A DNA stretch of 64,000 nt from Euonymus europaeus (GCA_963580455.1 OY756960.1:27525238-27589237); one strand, 5' to 3'. Positions 32,706-48,100 are shown, counted from the stretch's first letter. The notes: generated by a model from the sequence alone, not told the origin. Numbers and translations are program-made.

Positions 32706-34295
32706 ATGGTGCTTTCGAGATTTCGAGGTTTGAGGATTTTGGTGATGATTTTTTGTGTTTTTATGTTAACCCATTTGTCTGTGGTGGCTGCTGGTGATGA
32801 TGCTGATGATAACAATGCCGCTGCTCGCACCGGATTTGATCAGGAGACAACAGAACTCTGCAGTATTGATCTGGGCACAATTCTTCCCCCACCATACAAC
32901 AACATCTCGCATCTTGTCTGCAAACCTGTTTGGAATACCTTTCTTTTGAGGGTAAGTTCAATATTTCTTCTCCTTCCCTGAATCATAAGTATTAATTACT
33001 ATGTGATTGCAGTTCGGTGTTAGATAATATAAAATATTTATTTTTATGGTAAAAAACACCTACCTTCTCACATCTTGAAGTTGAGCCATGTATTGATATA
33101 TGTCTTTGCAATGCAGTATTCACAGAGAGAAGAAAATGTAGTGACCATTATATTATCTGCTGTTTACACAACTGGATGGATAGGAATTGGGTTTTCGAAG
33201 GATGGGATGATGGTTGGATCAAGTGCTATGGTGGGATGGGTTAATAAGGAAGGAATTCCAAGAATCAAACAGTACTTCTTGCAGGGTGTGAAGCAATCAC
33301 AGGTCATACCAGATGCAGGTGAATTACCACTCACAAAGGTTCCACCAGCTGTGGTGTTTCATGGGGCTATAATTTACTTGGCATTTCAAGCTCAGTTTCA
33401 GAACAAGCTTGGTGAACAACCCATCTTATTGGCTTTCTCAAGCAAATTCCCAAATCATCGCTCCCACCTATTAGGACACGACGATAAAACCAGCATCATG
33501 TTTGATTTTTCTGGAGGTTTGTTCATCTCCACTGTTGTTTATAACTTGGTGAATTCTACCTGTAAAACCCAAATTGCAAGGAAGAAGCTTGACTGTTTGC
33601 CCTAATCCTATGCCGGAGAATATGTTCTCACAAAAATCAACTTCATCGCAGGTTCTGCATCACCGTTAACAGGAAGATTTGTGGAGATGAAAACACGGCA
33701 TGGCGTGATGGGTATACTGGGATGGGGACTAATTCTTCCAGTTGGGGCAATTGTTCCAAGATACCTAAAGCATAAAGATCCCTTGTGGTTTTATCTGCAC
33801 TCAGTTATTCAATTTATTGGATTCATCTTTGGCCTCACAACTGTGCTTCTTGGAGGACAACTCTACAAAGAAACACATGCCAATGTACCAGCACATAGAG
33901 GCATAGGAATCTTTGTGCTTTTTCTTAGCATTCTTCAGGTTTGTTCCTGCACAAATTCAATTTGGTTTCAATATGTGATATATTCTGTTAACTTCATTCA
34001 CCGGTTTGAAGTTCAGATTCTCGCGTTCTTTCTGCGGCCAAACAAGGAAGCCAAGATTCGCAAGTACTGGAATTGGTGCCATCACTGGTTTGGAAGGATT
34101 GCTCTCTTCTTTGGGGCTATAAACATAGTGTTGGGGATGAGACTAGCAAATGCAGGGCCGGCATGGAGAGTAAGCTATGGATTCGTCCTTGGTGTGAACT
34201 TATTGACAGTAATAGTTCTAGAAATCTTCTCCAGGATGAGACGATCAGAAAAGATTGATCGATCTCCAGCCTTCCAAATGAATCCAATTCCATGA
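32706..34295 (+). CDS. DOMON-cytochrome b561 transmembrane protein
   Basis: Predicted ascorbate-linked transmembrane electron carrier of plasma or endomembranes, with an extracytoplasmic DOMON domain that may bind haem. Four exons (32706-32951, 33117-33516, 33652-33938, 34017-34295) join in frame to 403 residues. A signal peptide (VMIFCVFMLTHLSVVAAG, about 12-30) is followed by the DOMON domain (about 80-200; VYTTGWIGIGFSKDGMM). The b561 core follows, with several transmembrane helices and the expected histidines in RHGVMGILGWG, YLHSVIQFIG, AHRGIGI and WNWCHHWFGRIAL. The short basic C-terminus (RMRRSEK) fits a cytosolic tail. Start: the ATG at 32706 gives the signal peptide; an in-frame ATG at 32694 adds four residues and is also possible. 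It resembles Arabidopsis At3g61750. Confidence 0.92.
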
Positions 34296-36121
34296 GCAAT
34301 TTGGTTTGCCTACCTGCTTTGTGCTAGTGCTTTTTCAGAACTAGTTTGAAACCATCACTGTTGCTAAACTTACGCGTACCCAAGAAATCTAAGGAATACT
34401 GCATCAAAATTCAAAACCATTTATCAAAATGCATCTATGACCTGCTATACTCACATGGGTTCAACCAGCTAAACAAGCCATGCTATGGCGTCACAAGCTG
34501 GAGGGTTGGATTTCCATGGACAAAACTAAGGGTGTTGCGAGTTTCTGCTATCTCTAATATGAAGTGCTTTGATGATTTGACAAACAAGATCCATCTGTAC
34601 AGTAGAGAGGGGCCTTCCTTTTTCCAGGATTTATGTATTCAAATTTCTAGCAATGGTGAATTGGCTATGCAAGAATCCAGTAAATGATGGGATTTTCCTT
34701 GATATAAAGAAAATATACTAAAAGGGTCTTGGTGCTTCGTATTTCTTCAAGATTGTTGCATTAAAGGGGGAAAAGAGAGAGGCGAACTTAGTTAAACAAA
34801 ATGTCGAATCATCATATCTTTGTCTGAAGATGTCAATAACCAATAAATAATTAGTTATTTACAACCCCTCCACATATTATGTGGGGGGTAAGATTTTCTT
34901 ACATCTTGCATGTCTCTGATCCGGCCCACTGCAGGAGCCGTTAAATAAATAAATAAATAAAAACAAAATTCAAGGCGTGCTATTGGAAATCACAAAAGAA
35001 CTGAAATTGCAAAAAGGAAATGAAATCAGTTGTTAAATCCTGTGATTAACGATATCAAAATTTCCTATCTATAATGTAAAGCCAAAATTGTCACCTCAAA
35101 GACGCCCATTGAATCCCCAAAAAAAGAATATTTTTTGAGGCAAACTGCAAACCTGCACACAAAGCATAATTGATGATCAGCAATTCAGTAGCCAATTTAT
35201 AAAGGTTAACTTAACAAAGTGACCATCCATCCTAAATAGAAATCAAATCTCAAAATTTAGGTCACTAGCACAAGCAAATACGTATAGAAGCATATCTATC
35301 TTCAAAATTTTGGCCAAAAAATAGGTTGGAAGATAATGTCACTCAAGAAAATACATCACAAAAAAAGCAACTACTCCAAAACTTTCATTCCTTAAATCAA
35401 TTTTGTGCATTAGAACTCTTCTGAATCATCAAAACCTTTATCCCCAACTCTTCAGTCTAAATGTAAAATAATAAATTTTAGCTCCTCCATCTTTAATGTA
35501 TTGGCACAAGCCGCAATTACAGAACATAGATGAAGGGCATCAGCCAACATTTCCAAGCATCTAAATGGTATCCTAAAAGTGAAGTTATCAATGACGTTAC
35601 TTGACATTTTTCAGGGAACTACAAAGGATGCCCTAAAGATCAAATCTTATAGACTTCAGTCATCCAATATGTAAATTACTAGAAAATCGTTACACCTGCT
35701 TTCTGCCTTTTAGTGTTGCTAATGGGAGGCCAGGTTGTCAAAAAGTAAAACATATTACAGAGAGAATCTTTCACCCAAAAAGATCATTTAAAATAAACAT
35801 ATGAAGACTACCTCATACACAGGGCTCTATACGAGACGTCAACAAAACGAGAATCAAAACAGATTTGATATAGAAAACAAACCTGCATGTTTCTGCACCA
35901 TAATGCATTCAGAAAATATCAAGGCAGAGAAATTTGTGAACGTGGCTATCAATTTTGAGACACTTATGCTTGTTTTCAGCATATGGAGAATCGAAGGTAG
36001 ACACCTGGGACTTTGATCGCAACAATCTTGCAAAGCTTTTTTGGCAAAAGCAGCAAAACCAGGATATTGTGGCATAAGCTGTCAAATATAGAGTTGAAAC
36101 AATGCTAATGAATTTCGGAAT
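34296..36121. other. Region between b561 and REC-like genes, converging transcripts
   Basis: The 3' flanks of two convergent genes meet here. A SINE fragment at 34866-34965 is listed separately. The open frame at 34346-34687 lacks recognisable domains and an evident start context, and is treated as untranslated or random. No further gene was seen. Confidence 0.45.
34866..34965 (+). mobile_element. SINE fragment, 3' part with A-rich tail
   Basis: The segment CTCCACATATTATGTGGGG, then GTAAGATTTTCTTACATCTTG, then CACTGCAGGAGCC, ends in an AAATAAATAAATAAATAA tail. It matches the second half of the SINE at 41820-41980 read on the other strand (same palindromic block, same TTACATC and GCGGGAGCC). 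The tRNA-related head is missing or too diverged to see. Confidence 0.6.
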
Positions 36122-39100
36122 TTAACTCCCTCTTATCACTCTGTTATATACGACTTTAAAAGACTGTGAGCCATACGGTCGATTCAGCAAACTTATTGGC
36201 ATTCTCAAAGTCTGTTTTCGGTTTCTTCTGCCCCTTAACAAAATGCTGAAAGTTCTCTCACCATCAGTTTTCCTTTCAATACTGGTTCCAGCATTTTTAT
36301 TAGGGATTTTGTGCTGATTTGCTTCATTCCTAGCAGTTTCCTCGGCACAAAGATTCGCATTACCATTTTCCTTCACACTTTCCAAAGTGACCTTAGCATT
36401 TTCACTTGGATTATTCACCGCATCTGATGCTAAAGGATTCACTTCCTTGGTTGCTTCTCCCACGTTCTCAATATCGACTGGGAGAATTGGAGCATGACTA
36501 AGGCTTTCACAATCATCAAGTTCAAACTTTGGCTCCAATCCAGCATCAGCAATTGACCCGACAACAGGAGGCGGGATTGAGAACTCCATTGAAGGGCATC
36601 CAGGCCAAGGTGTGCTTGGTATAAACTCTGATGTACTTGGATTCACATTGCACTGCCAGGGGAAATGATTGGGATGAAAAGTACTGCTAGTAACAGGAAA
36701 AGTACTGGATGGCACTGCTTGAGGTTGGGTATACATAGGGTAAATAAAGGGCAATGACTGTATCAGGTTAGGGGTCGAAGGCGGTGATGGGTACAGGTGC
36801 TGGGGGGACATTGGATTAAGTGTAGGTAAAACAGGAGCAGGCCTCATATGATGAGTCATATTTACTGACCAAGGTCTCACAGCCTGAACAGCGTTAGGAT
36901 CAGAAGGAATTGCAATGTTCATCGCAACTGTTGCAGAACGTGCAACGACCGGTGATGGGTTGAATGGAGCTGCAGAAGCAGACAACTTCTTATTGACAAA
37001 TCCTTGAGTATCCCCTATGTATGGATCTGACGGTTTTTCCTCCAAATTCTCCTCTCCTGGCAAACTGGAGTTTGAATCACTGTGAATTTCAATTCTTCCA
37101 GATGAATCCTTCTCACAGAGTTCTTTTATGGGAGAACCAATCGAATTTGGGATGCCATCAATTGAGACACAATCCTGCATGACTTTAGGAATCTCAATGA
37201 TACCAGACTCAAATTCTTTCCCAACCTCAGAGACCACAACAGAAGAATTATCTTCTGTTTCATCAGTTGATTCACTTTTTTCTTTCTTTTCAATGACTAC
37301 AAAGTCTCCTTTTAAATTATTTGCTAGGCTAGGCATATCCTCACACTGCTTTTGAGACATATCTTCAACTCCCATTAGGTTGGGATTTTGTTTTTCTTCT
37401 TCACATTTCTCGGCTTGAACTTCCTGGCCATCTGGAATGTCACTTTGAGGAAAGCCAAACTGCAACTTAGCAATAGTACCCGGAGGGGCCAAAGCTACTT
37501 CCTTGTAAGAAGGAGATTTTCCAAGAGTAACAATTGAAGTTTTTGATGGACAGAAATCATTTGGACTGCAAATTGTAGAAGAACCAAGAACCTTGCCATC
37601 GTTTCTAGACGCCTCTCGTGTATCAGTCTTATCAGATGAAGGTACAGACTTAACCCGGTATGTTACAGCTTTTACTATTCTCCGCCCAAATTTGGAACCT
37701 TGAGAGGGATTTGCAGTAGGGTGTTCTGCATAACTTCCATGGGCAATCGTCCTTTTCTTCAAAAGGTAATGCCTGATATTCTGGTGCATATGTTTGATTG
37801 GAGGATAGTCCATGTCAGCATCAACAATTTTTTTATGATAACTATAAACCTTGCCAATGGTTGCTCGCCGCTGCTTTATACGTCGCCCGTATAAGCCAGC
37901 TGATCTAGGCCTCTGAACGGGTTGCCATCCATCATCTCCTTCAATATGTATTTCAGAAAAGGTCTCCTTGGAAATATTTTCCCTCTCCTCAACAGTTTCC
38001 TCCACAGCAGGCTGCTGTAACTGAACTGAGGTAGCGACAATCACCTGGTTACCATCTGACTTACTTCCCACATCAGGTGTATCTCTCTCTTCCTCAGACA
38101 CATTTTTGGAGTTTCCTTTCACTGTATCATCTGAATGTGCTAAATCAACATCTGGGAAGGATTTCCCTTTCACCTGGAATACAAAACTGAAATTGTAAGA
38201 TGCATCATAGAATAAATCCAGGATGACTACAAACAAGAGACAGGCATTCCTAAAGTCTTTAGAAAGTGTCAAGAGGAAAAATCCTTCCACGGAACACAAG
38301 TTGGTGATTGTCAGAGTCTTCCCCCATCTGGTTTTCTCCTCTTCACCTTTTGAGTCAATTATAGGTTCCCCTTTCATTTTTTCTTTTCTGAACGGAATAG
38401 CTTGCTCTTTCTTAAGCAGCACTTCTCAGAATTAATTTGGGAATTTTATTTTAATTTCCAGTAAATGAATTAGAGACATAATGCCTATCACACTTTTATG
38501 TATCATTGTCTAATTTGTACTGCTCCTTCCCAGTCAGGAGGGAGACTGCCAACTTCCTTTTGGAACACTAAATCGTGATCCACTAGATATGTCGACGTCT
38601 CAACCTTTGACCTCACCATCTCCCTTCTCCTGTTAAAATGGTAAAGGTGCTTAATATGAATTGCTATTTCAGTACTAAAGTTTCCAAGGAAAACCTCGTC
38701 AGTGATTTAGGCATTAACATAATTAACCCTGACATGCAAAGAAGCCCTAAAAGTTCCCACTTGGACATTCTTCTTAGGCTACCTATCCCGTAACTCAAAG
38801 AGAACTAGAGAAAGTCGTTGCCAAATCTCAACAGCATGAATAAGGGGCTAAATTGTTCAATTCAAACATGATTGAGCCTCCAGCTTACCTTTGTAATATA
38901 GTTTTTTCTTTTTACTGCCACAGCATCTCTACCTTTGGCATCGTGGCTTGGATTTATGTAGTCAAGCAAATCCGAGACACTGTCATTTATAGCAAAACAA
39001 AAAATAAGTAACAAAAAACGACCAAATGGAAAGGGCATGAAGACTATTAATTTAATTAGCCACATTTAATGTAATGCTATGGTTTATAAACAGTGCAACC

Positions 39101-42100
39101 ATTCAACAGCTTCTCTCCATCTTACTAGATCGGTTATTTCGAAATTGATTACAGCAATCTTTCAGCCAATATGATACGAGAAAATGTACTGTTACAATAA
39201 ACATCTTCTACCATAAAAATATGGTGGCTTACACTGCAAAAATCATAGGGAACAACTAAAAACATGTTTGATCTCATGTAGTTCACACACATTCACATTA
39301 TCTCTTTGTGTTTTCACGTTATCATTTCCACCGCAACAAACTTTTTTTAAAAAAAAAAAAAAATCCTTTTGCCATATGACAAATACAGAAGTATTAAGAC
39401 AAATTGGAGAGCATTCCTCCAATGTGATTAGTCCTCTTGAGGCAGTAGAAACTGCATCCTATCGAAGAGAGTTATATACAATTTACCTCAGATGGCCTTT
39501 GCTGGCTATGGATGCATCAGGCTTCCGAGTGCCATTTCTTGCAGCTTCTTGTTGTTCAAAAGCCTTGGACTCAAAATACTCAAGCCAAGCAGCAGCATCC
39601 TGAGGTATTGAATAAGGCAACATAAATTGTACCTTGAACAAGTACATACTATTCTAAAAGACATCCAAAAATAAAAAATACAAATTTCAGTCATATTAAA
39701 GAGCTAAATATTCCTGATGGACCCGATCACCTGTCTACCCTCCAATCCCCACCCTCAAAAAAATCAACGGAAAAAAATAAAAGAAGCACCAGAATGAGAT
39801 TACACTCAGCAAAGACCACTATCATATACAAGTAGAGAAGTACAAGTAGGCTAAAAAAATCCAGAGATTGTAGCCACCTGACCAGTTGCAATCTTTTCTA
39901 CAATTCAATTAGAAAGCCACATAAATAAAATATTACGGACCAGATGAATCAAGTCACAAGTGCGCTTCTGATGCTACTTAACACGTGCTACTAAAGATAC
40001 TTCAGACACAGCAAACACAAGACTGAATGATCAAAGGATGGATTGAGAAAGTCCCAACTGTTAATCTTGGACCAGAGAATAAATATACCTGTGTGCGCAA
40101 ATCATCAGGGCCCAGCTTTGCTCGGAGGATTTGCAGGGTTGTCTGTTCATGCTGAACACTTAGAGAGTATGCTTCCATCAATGAGAGAGCAATTGCTATA
40201 GCATGGTAGCTTGCTGCTGTCTGGAAGCATCCCCACAAATGGATTACTTTCACAGTCAAAAGTAAAAGTTTTGACAAAATAAATCCACTAATTTACAGCA
40301 GCATAAAGCTTTTCCTCACATAGCTATTAATCGTCAATCACCTGAGTTCATAGCCATTACTTAGGAAAATACTAGTTTTCTGATGCTCTTTCTGTATAGC
40401 ATTGAATTAGTTGTCCACTCTATCAGCCCTCGTCGGCTCATCCTAGGGCTAAAAGGACCTTTCTAACCTTTTTACAATTAGGAAAAATTGTATTCAGGTG
40501 AGACAATGAAGAGAAAAAAATTGCTTTGTCTTCAATGATGTTCAATAAGATTCCATTAGCTGACTTCTGACTTAAAAGATTTCTAGGCCATGGTTCTTCA
40601 TATACTGGACAGCATTTGTTGTCCTAGAACGCTATCCCAATTAATTACTGATTTGAACTTTTGCAGTGGGAGTTTTCCTGTTTCTTCTTGTTTATATTGA
40701 GCAACTATTTATGCAGCTTCATTCATCAGGGCATAAACTGACTGAAAAAAGATACGAAAAAGCTAATTACTAGAAACTAAGTGTATCATTTGATGGGAGA
40801 AACACCAAAACTGTTAATTGCATATGCTGCTTGGTTCTTATCATAGACTGAGAGATGCATCAACAGTTAAGTATCTTAACTCGTGAAATTAAATCCATCC
40901 CCCAGTCCCATCCTAGTCCTACAAACGAAAATCCAAATTTCAGGGCAATATATAAGTGCAGGGATAAGAGGATAGTCCTATTCTCCATCTCATATCACCA
41001 TTTCCTAGAACCAACACATGCTTACTATGTATGATAGGACATCAAATGAACTTCCATAAAAAATGAAACCCAACCTGAATATGATCTGGACCAAGTAGCC
41101 TTTGGTTACACTTCAGAGCTTTATGGAGATACCTGAGGGCAATGTGCACATTCCCCAGGCCTTCCTCCATCATAGCAACATTTATGTATGTTGCAGCGGT
41201 GTTTGGATGAGATGGGCCGCATGTGAGATGTAATAGATACAAAGCACGCTTAACATACCTGATAAGCAACAATTTAAAATTTCATTTAAAATTTCAAACT
41301 GGGGAAAGGTAAACCAGAATCATTAAGGTTAGTTTGGGAAGAAGGTAGAAATGCATAAGCACAAGAAGATAAGGCTGAAAACTATTTGGAAAAAAGGGTG
41401 TAACTTAATCAAATTTAAAAAGCAACTAGCCTATCAAGAGGAACATAAATCAAACAAGGATCATAAAAAGAAAGACAGAGAATTTTTCAAAGTCCACAAG
41501 ACCAATGTGTGTGTTTGTGTGCTTATATATATATATTTCATTACATATTCTGCTCATAAATTCAAGTGATTCCAACCCATGACATCAGCCTCTATCACAC
41601 TTGAATGAATATATGTCCTTTGGGCATCAGTCCTAAAAATTCATGCGAACATAAAAGTGAAACCAAATATGACCCCAACAATAATTGGCCAAGGATATAT
41701 GAGCGATCATCCTAAGAAATAAACTAAAGGTTGCATCTGGTAGACAATTAAGGGCAAGCAATTAACAACATTCAGTGCAAAACAGATGGAAACATGAAGT
41801 TCAGGGAAAGAGAATAGGTAAAAAAAACTCGTGCACAAGGCTCCCGCAATGAGCAGGATTGAGAACAGGCAGGATGTAAGCAAATATTATCCCCACATAA
41901 TATGTGGAGATAGTGTTTCAAGAATTGAACCTGTAACCCCTAGGTTGCACTCCTGCAACTCTACCACTAGATCACATCAAGAAGAGAACAAATGGAAAAA
42001 TTCACGGAAGTCTTGAAACATGTTTTATTTTAAAAAGAAGAAGGCATACTTGAGAGCCAGCTCTGTATGTTGAAGTCTGTAATAAAATACAGCAAGATCA

Positions 42101-45100
42101 CCATAACTTTTCATTGTATCAGGATGATCGAGTCCTAACTCTCTCTCATTGATATCCAAGGCTTTTTGTTGATATATAGTGGCCTGCACTTGGGAAAGAT
42201 AATTCAATCAGTTTTGGTTGGATATGTCCCAATAAAAAATTTGATATCTAAGTTGTTCTTCAAGATCAGGCACTCCTCAACTAAAAGTCGTTAGACCATT
42301 TTTCAAAAAGAATGCAAGGAAAGAGTATAATTCAACAGCTCTACAGCAGAAAACTCTATCCCTTCCCGCACTACCAAGGGGAAATGGATTAAAAAAAATA
42401 GACCTGATTGAAGTCGCCAGTGTGATACAAAACTACAGCAAGGAGGCTATATGCTCCTGCTGTCATTCGATGGTAGGGGCCACAAACTGCGACCAGCTTT
42501 ATAAGAGCCTGCAACCACCAAAGAGATACAACTGGTGAATTCCAGCTTGAGAGCGCAAAGAAACAGCTATTAAATGACATTTTTGCGGCTTAAAATATAA
42601 CCACATACCATTGTTCCATAAGTGACTGCATCTTCTAGTTTCCCCTTATCTAAAGCTGTTTTCGATGATTCTAGGAGTTGTCTTCCATCTGCAGATGAGC
42701 ATGCGGCTTGCTGCAATAAATAATAGAACGGGAGGTAAAGAAAAAATTACAGAAAAAATATGAGATTAGTTCCAAAGAAAGTTAGCAAATTGACCATGAC
42801 CCTAGGCCTAATTAATCACCTTATGCACTGGGACAAGGCTGACAACATCTGATTTATGAAATGGATACGGAGAATCCATATCGAAATCCCTTGGAACCAA
42901 CTCAATACCCATCTGAAGAGCATATTATCATCATCAAAGACAGTATACCAAATAAATCAAAAATAAAAAAGAGCAGTCACAATTCATGTTTCGCCAATAA
43001 CACATAGCAGCAGGTGAAACACGTGACAACAATTTCTTTTCCTATCATGATCTCTCACGGGTCACAGCTATTATACATGATATCAGTCCCGCCAATAATA
43101 CCATAAAGAAGTTATCAAAGAACGAAATATGCAAGATAGGAAAAGAGTGGGAAGAGAGGCATTCATGCCATCATGAGAGGTATAATTGTTCTTACTAGCC
43201 ACCATTTGATGGGAACACTAGCATGCCAAGATCAATCCTTATTGATGGGCATGGCCATGAAATTGATATCATATCCAATTAAAGTGTCTAAAAAATATTA
43301 TAAATAAGCTGCTAACTTGAGCAATGACCATTAGAATTATGTGCAATTAATAATTTAATATTCAAAAATCCAATTCAAATGATTATCCGACTCAATCATA
43401 GCATCAGTGTCCTCAACTCCAACCCAATCTTCCACTATAACTGAAGAGCTCTTCAAACATTTGTGTTAACTTCAGAGGATTGTCATAGGAAACGAGCTAC
43501 CACATTAGTTCTTAGAGTTGCAGGAGATTGAACTTAGCATATCCGACTATCCAAGATCATGAATAACGTAAGGCCAAAAAAAAAAGACTACAATAAAGTA
43601 AACCATTTCTGAAATTTTGGAATTCCAAGTCCAAAGCCAAATACCTTGTGGCATAAGCCACGTAGAATTGTAAATTTTCTGAGATCTTTGTAGTTAAAGA
43701 TGCTAAGATCCCATTCATATCGCTTTCTCAAGAATACCTCCAGCCATCTCCACACAAGAGAATGCACATAGAAAGGCTCGTCTGTTTTGCTGTTGTTAGG
43801 GACTCCAAGCATCAAGTTCAATGTAGCAGCTATTGACATTGCCATTTCATCGGGGTTCACAACAGCAGCAATCACTGCCCGAAGAATGTGTTTAAAGGCC
43901 CGTACTATCATCTCATGTATACATAGTGATTGTACATGTGATAGCTTATCCGAAAGCTTGACCTATGATATTAATAAAAGGAAAGGTTCTGTCAATATGG
44001 AGAGAAACTATTTAATCATATTCCATAATTGAGAGCCCAATTCTCAACATCTTCACCAGCATTTAAATGCTATGATGGTTCTAGTAAAAAGAAAGTGCAG
44101 ACATAGACAGTAAGTGGAAGCAATTAAAAGACAAAATTTTGAGGTTGATGCTGACAAACTGTAATAGGCTATCGACATGCTACGTATTGCAGCAATGCCA
44201 CCAATAAATTAGCTGAAATTCAGAAATTATAACGAAGGGTATTGCAGTAGATAGTAATTAAATACCCTAGATCTTGAGTGAACCACCAGCAGCGCTAACA
44301 AAACGAGCTAGTTGAGATAAATTAGGCTTTTATAGAAGAAAAATATGCACACATATGTGCAAGGGATACATGCATGGTGTCAAGCATTCATAATACATCT
44401 GACCAGAAAACCTCCAGCAAAATGAAATTGGGATTGCTGGATACGGATGGACTTCACAATATTTGAGAAAAATTATCCAGCAACATGAAGGATGCCAAAT
44501 TAAGAGGTCATAGCCTTTTACTTATCACTTTAAACACATGTACTTAGGAATCGAAATCCAAGTTGGTAAATAAGTTCACTTACAACATGTCCCAAGGAAT
44601 ACATCCGAAGGCCTCTAGTATGCATGAAATCCGTTAGAGTTCGCCCATCAACTGGTGACAGTTCCAACGAACCAAAGTCAGCTACCTGTATTCCAAAATT
44701 AATACTAGATGTAGAAGTCGCCAAAAACCATTATTACATGAACTAGGATACAGACTAAATAAATTCACTACTAACCAGTTTTGGAAGGGCAACATCAGTG
44801 TAATACTTTTGACACAATTCGACTAGTTCTTGTATAGACTGAAATTACATATGATAGGTTAGTCACACTGTAGTATGCATGAAAGAGAGACACTATAGCC
44901 GGCAAAAACTTTCAGAAAAATATTACCTTGCAATGAAGTCCTGTTTTTGATTCTTTTAGTCGAGAAAAGGCTGCCTCAGATAACAACCTCTTTAGTACAA
45001 GCTCATTGTCATTCGAATTGGTATCAGATTGAGAATCTGAAGTAGCATCTTCAACTTCCCCTATGACACCATCCACATTGGTTCCTAGGCTTTCAGACTG

Positions 45101-48100
45101 CATTTTCATATTGCTTGCATCAAGCTTCTTGTTGTTCTTGAGGGACTTAAGTGGTGTACCAAGCCCCTTAACCTTCATCTCTTTCTCTGTGAATGATTTC
45201 TTAACCTTCTGCGCAGATGATTTCTTATCTTTATCTGCGTTATTCTGGTCTCGCAAATGTTGTATCCAGCAGGCTCCAAGTTCCCATCTGACAAATTGCT
45301 CTCTTTCTGGCTCCTCTTTTTCAAGATTGGCTAAATTTTCTTCCAGCACACTTTCGACAAAAGCCCGGAGAGTATTGTCATCTTCATGTTCCAAACATTG
45401 GAAATGTGATGATGGTTTAGCGTGTTCTGGAGTTGTTGCATTGTGAAGCAATCTTCTTAAACTGTAAGAAATGCAATAAAACCTCGATCAACAAGAGCAA
45501 AATGACAGAAGTAGAACCACCAGCTGGAGAGAATAAAATATCACCTAGTAATAAATAACCAATGCATGAAAACTATCACCGTTAGGCAGATAAAAATTGT
45601 GCATCTTCATTTTACCAATTATTTGAAGAAAATAAAATTACGCAAAACTAATATAGACATAGAGAACATAAGTACTAACAACAGAAGAAGAAAAGAATGC
45701 CAAATAATTATAAAAAAAAAAAGTAACCAGCAATTGAAGACACAGGCAGAATCAACCAGCCTCCCTTCGAGGATGTCAGCCATTAGCCCATTAGAATTAT
45801 GTGGTATTGGAGATAGGCCCTTCACTTTTGAATACCATCCTGATGGTAGTTGCCAAATGTAATGGACAAGATCAAGAATACGAAAAATTTGAGATCGCCA
45901 AATGGATTTCTCCCAGAACAATGCCGCCAAGGGAAGACCATGGTTTTCTTCTTATTATCCACATTTAATCTAATAATTGGTATTTTCTAGAAAATGTTCG
46001 AATTTCCAGAGTAGAAATAAATTATAGAAACTCAAATTTCCCAGGAGAATGTAAACCTGTTAATATTAAGGGCATTGGCACCACCTTCAGGCTGTTCAAG
46101 ATCAATGCTCTGATACGAGGAATCAACTTTCGTGTTCTCTTGCCCAACTTTCACAGAAGCAATGTAACCACAGTATCTTACGTAGACAAAACCTAGAGTA
46201 GCAATATCCTGCACTCAATATTAAAACTATCAAATAGATTCAAGACAGCCTCTAAACTGCACTAACAAGTTAAATTCTAATGTTCGTGGAAATACGCAGC
46301 TCATCCACCACTTTAGACATTAAAATAAAAATCCATCATTACCCATGCTTATCATTCACATACAATAATACAACTTACATGGGCTGCAGTATTTTCATCC
46401 GCAGTGATCCCTTTCAGCAGATTTCGTTCCACTAGATTTTTTTTGTCCAGTCCAATTGCTTTGATGCCATCAATTTTAGTGTCCGATTTATTGCTTGTAT
46501 TTGAAGCATCTTTCATGACCGCAATGATCAAATCTCCAACTCTCTCTGTGTAGAGAGTTTCGCTGTTGGCAACTGAACGAATCAAATCTGATTTTCCCAT
46601 TACGTGCTGAACGGCCTTGACAGCTCTGAAGATGGCAACGTCAACAAACAAACTGTGAAGAAGGAAAGCTTTTCTGTCTCGAACTTGTCTCTCCTCTGTG
46701 GTCTTGCATGGCATAGATGCATTAAATAGTAGTTCATTAGCCCAAGGTATCAAATCACTTTTACCATCTCTTCCTAGACCACCTCCATTTCCGCCCCAGG
46801 TTTCATCCTCCACAGGCAGAGAAGGGAATGATGATGGTGACTGCGCTGCAACAGGAGGGACAAGCCATGTGTTGGCTCTAAAGCCATAAGGCAGATTTCC
46901 AAACTGCAAGCAGCAAGCTCAAAAATTCAATAAAAGAAGAATTTCAAAAAGAATAAGCAACTTATTACATTTATTATTGGCAACATTCACTATGAAACTC
47001 AAAGCAAGTTTGAACTGTAAAAAGGCTTGGCACAAGCACTAAGTACCTTGTTGCGTTCAGAGAATGCTTTCATGAGATCATCATAAGCCTGAAATATGAC
47101 AAAAAAGACTTGTAACTTCAAATAATCCTTGAGAATAAGTGTAATCAGTGAGTCATAAATTTCTAGTTAAGACAGTGGCATGGACATAATGATCTATACC
47201 TGAAGATCTAAATTTAGGAAAGCTAAGCTCCATAAAAACTGACGGAACTTCCACATTAAATCAAAGGTCTATAACTATTAGTTGCTTTGCCTGTTGTCAA
47301 GAACCAATTGAGTAATGACAAACAAACCAATTGAGTATCCCCTCAGGTAAGGAGGAGTAACCGAGTAATTTAACAAACTCTGTTAGCTAATTGCTGGTTC
47401 AGCAGTTGGGCGTCTGAGGCTGAATGGTAAATCTGCACATATTCATTTACCATACACAGAATTGTTTACATGTTTCAAAGTTTGCGCCTCAAAAATAAAA
47501 TCTATTTTAAGTGAACATAAGCTATGTAAATTCATATGTTAGTAGAATTACACGCCATCAATATTGGGTACATTGAATTAAGCTATAAATTATGCAAACC
47601 ACTGAAAAAAAAAGTGCAGAGAAGGGAGATAGTAGGCAAAACCAACATTGTCAAAGGCTCTACTGAGCTGGCGTAACAAATCAACAAGGTTATGATATAG
47701 AATGCGCTGCTTTCCGACGCTAAGAAACCCCTTTCTGCAAGCTTCCACATGAACTAGCTTTCCATTGCAAAGTTTCACCTGAGACAAGCCACCCAAAACT
47801 TACTAAAAATTCTTGCAAGAAACATCACTGAAAGTCTGAAACACTTTTGGTTGGATAGAAGTCTTACTTCAAGAGAAAAAAGATGGTCCTCAGCTGAAAT
47901 CTCGTCCACTCGCCGTTTAGTCGCCCTCCTTATAACTGCAGCATTCATGAGTCGTTTTTATTTCTTCCAAATGTCGTTTTGAAAACTTCAAACAAATTAC
48001 AAAGATTGAGAGAGCTTACATTGAAGAGGAGGAGTCAGGTGGGAGAGAGAGAAGTACTCATAGAAACTACCAAACTTCGGAAGAGATTCGCTCATATCTC

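Noticed and set aside
34346..34687. 113-codon open frame after the b561 gene
   Set aside because: No recognisable domain and no homology by eye; it lies in the 3' flank of the b561 gene.
45619..45930. Possible extra exon of the REC gene
   Set aside because: The flanking exons join in phase at a family-conserved junction without it, and its sequence does not resemble REC/TSS proteins.
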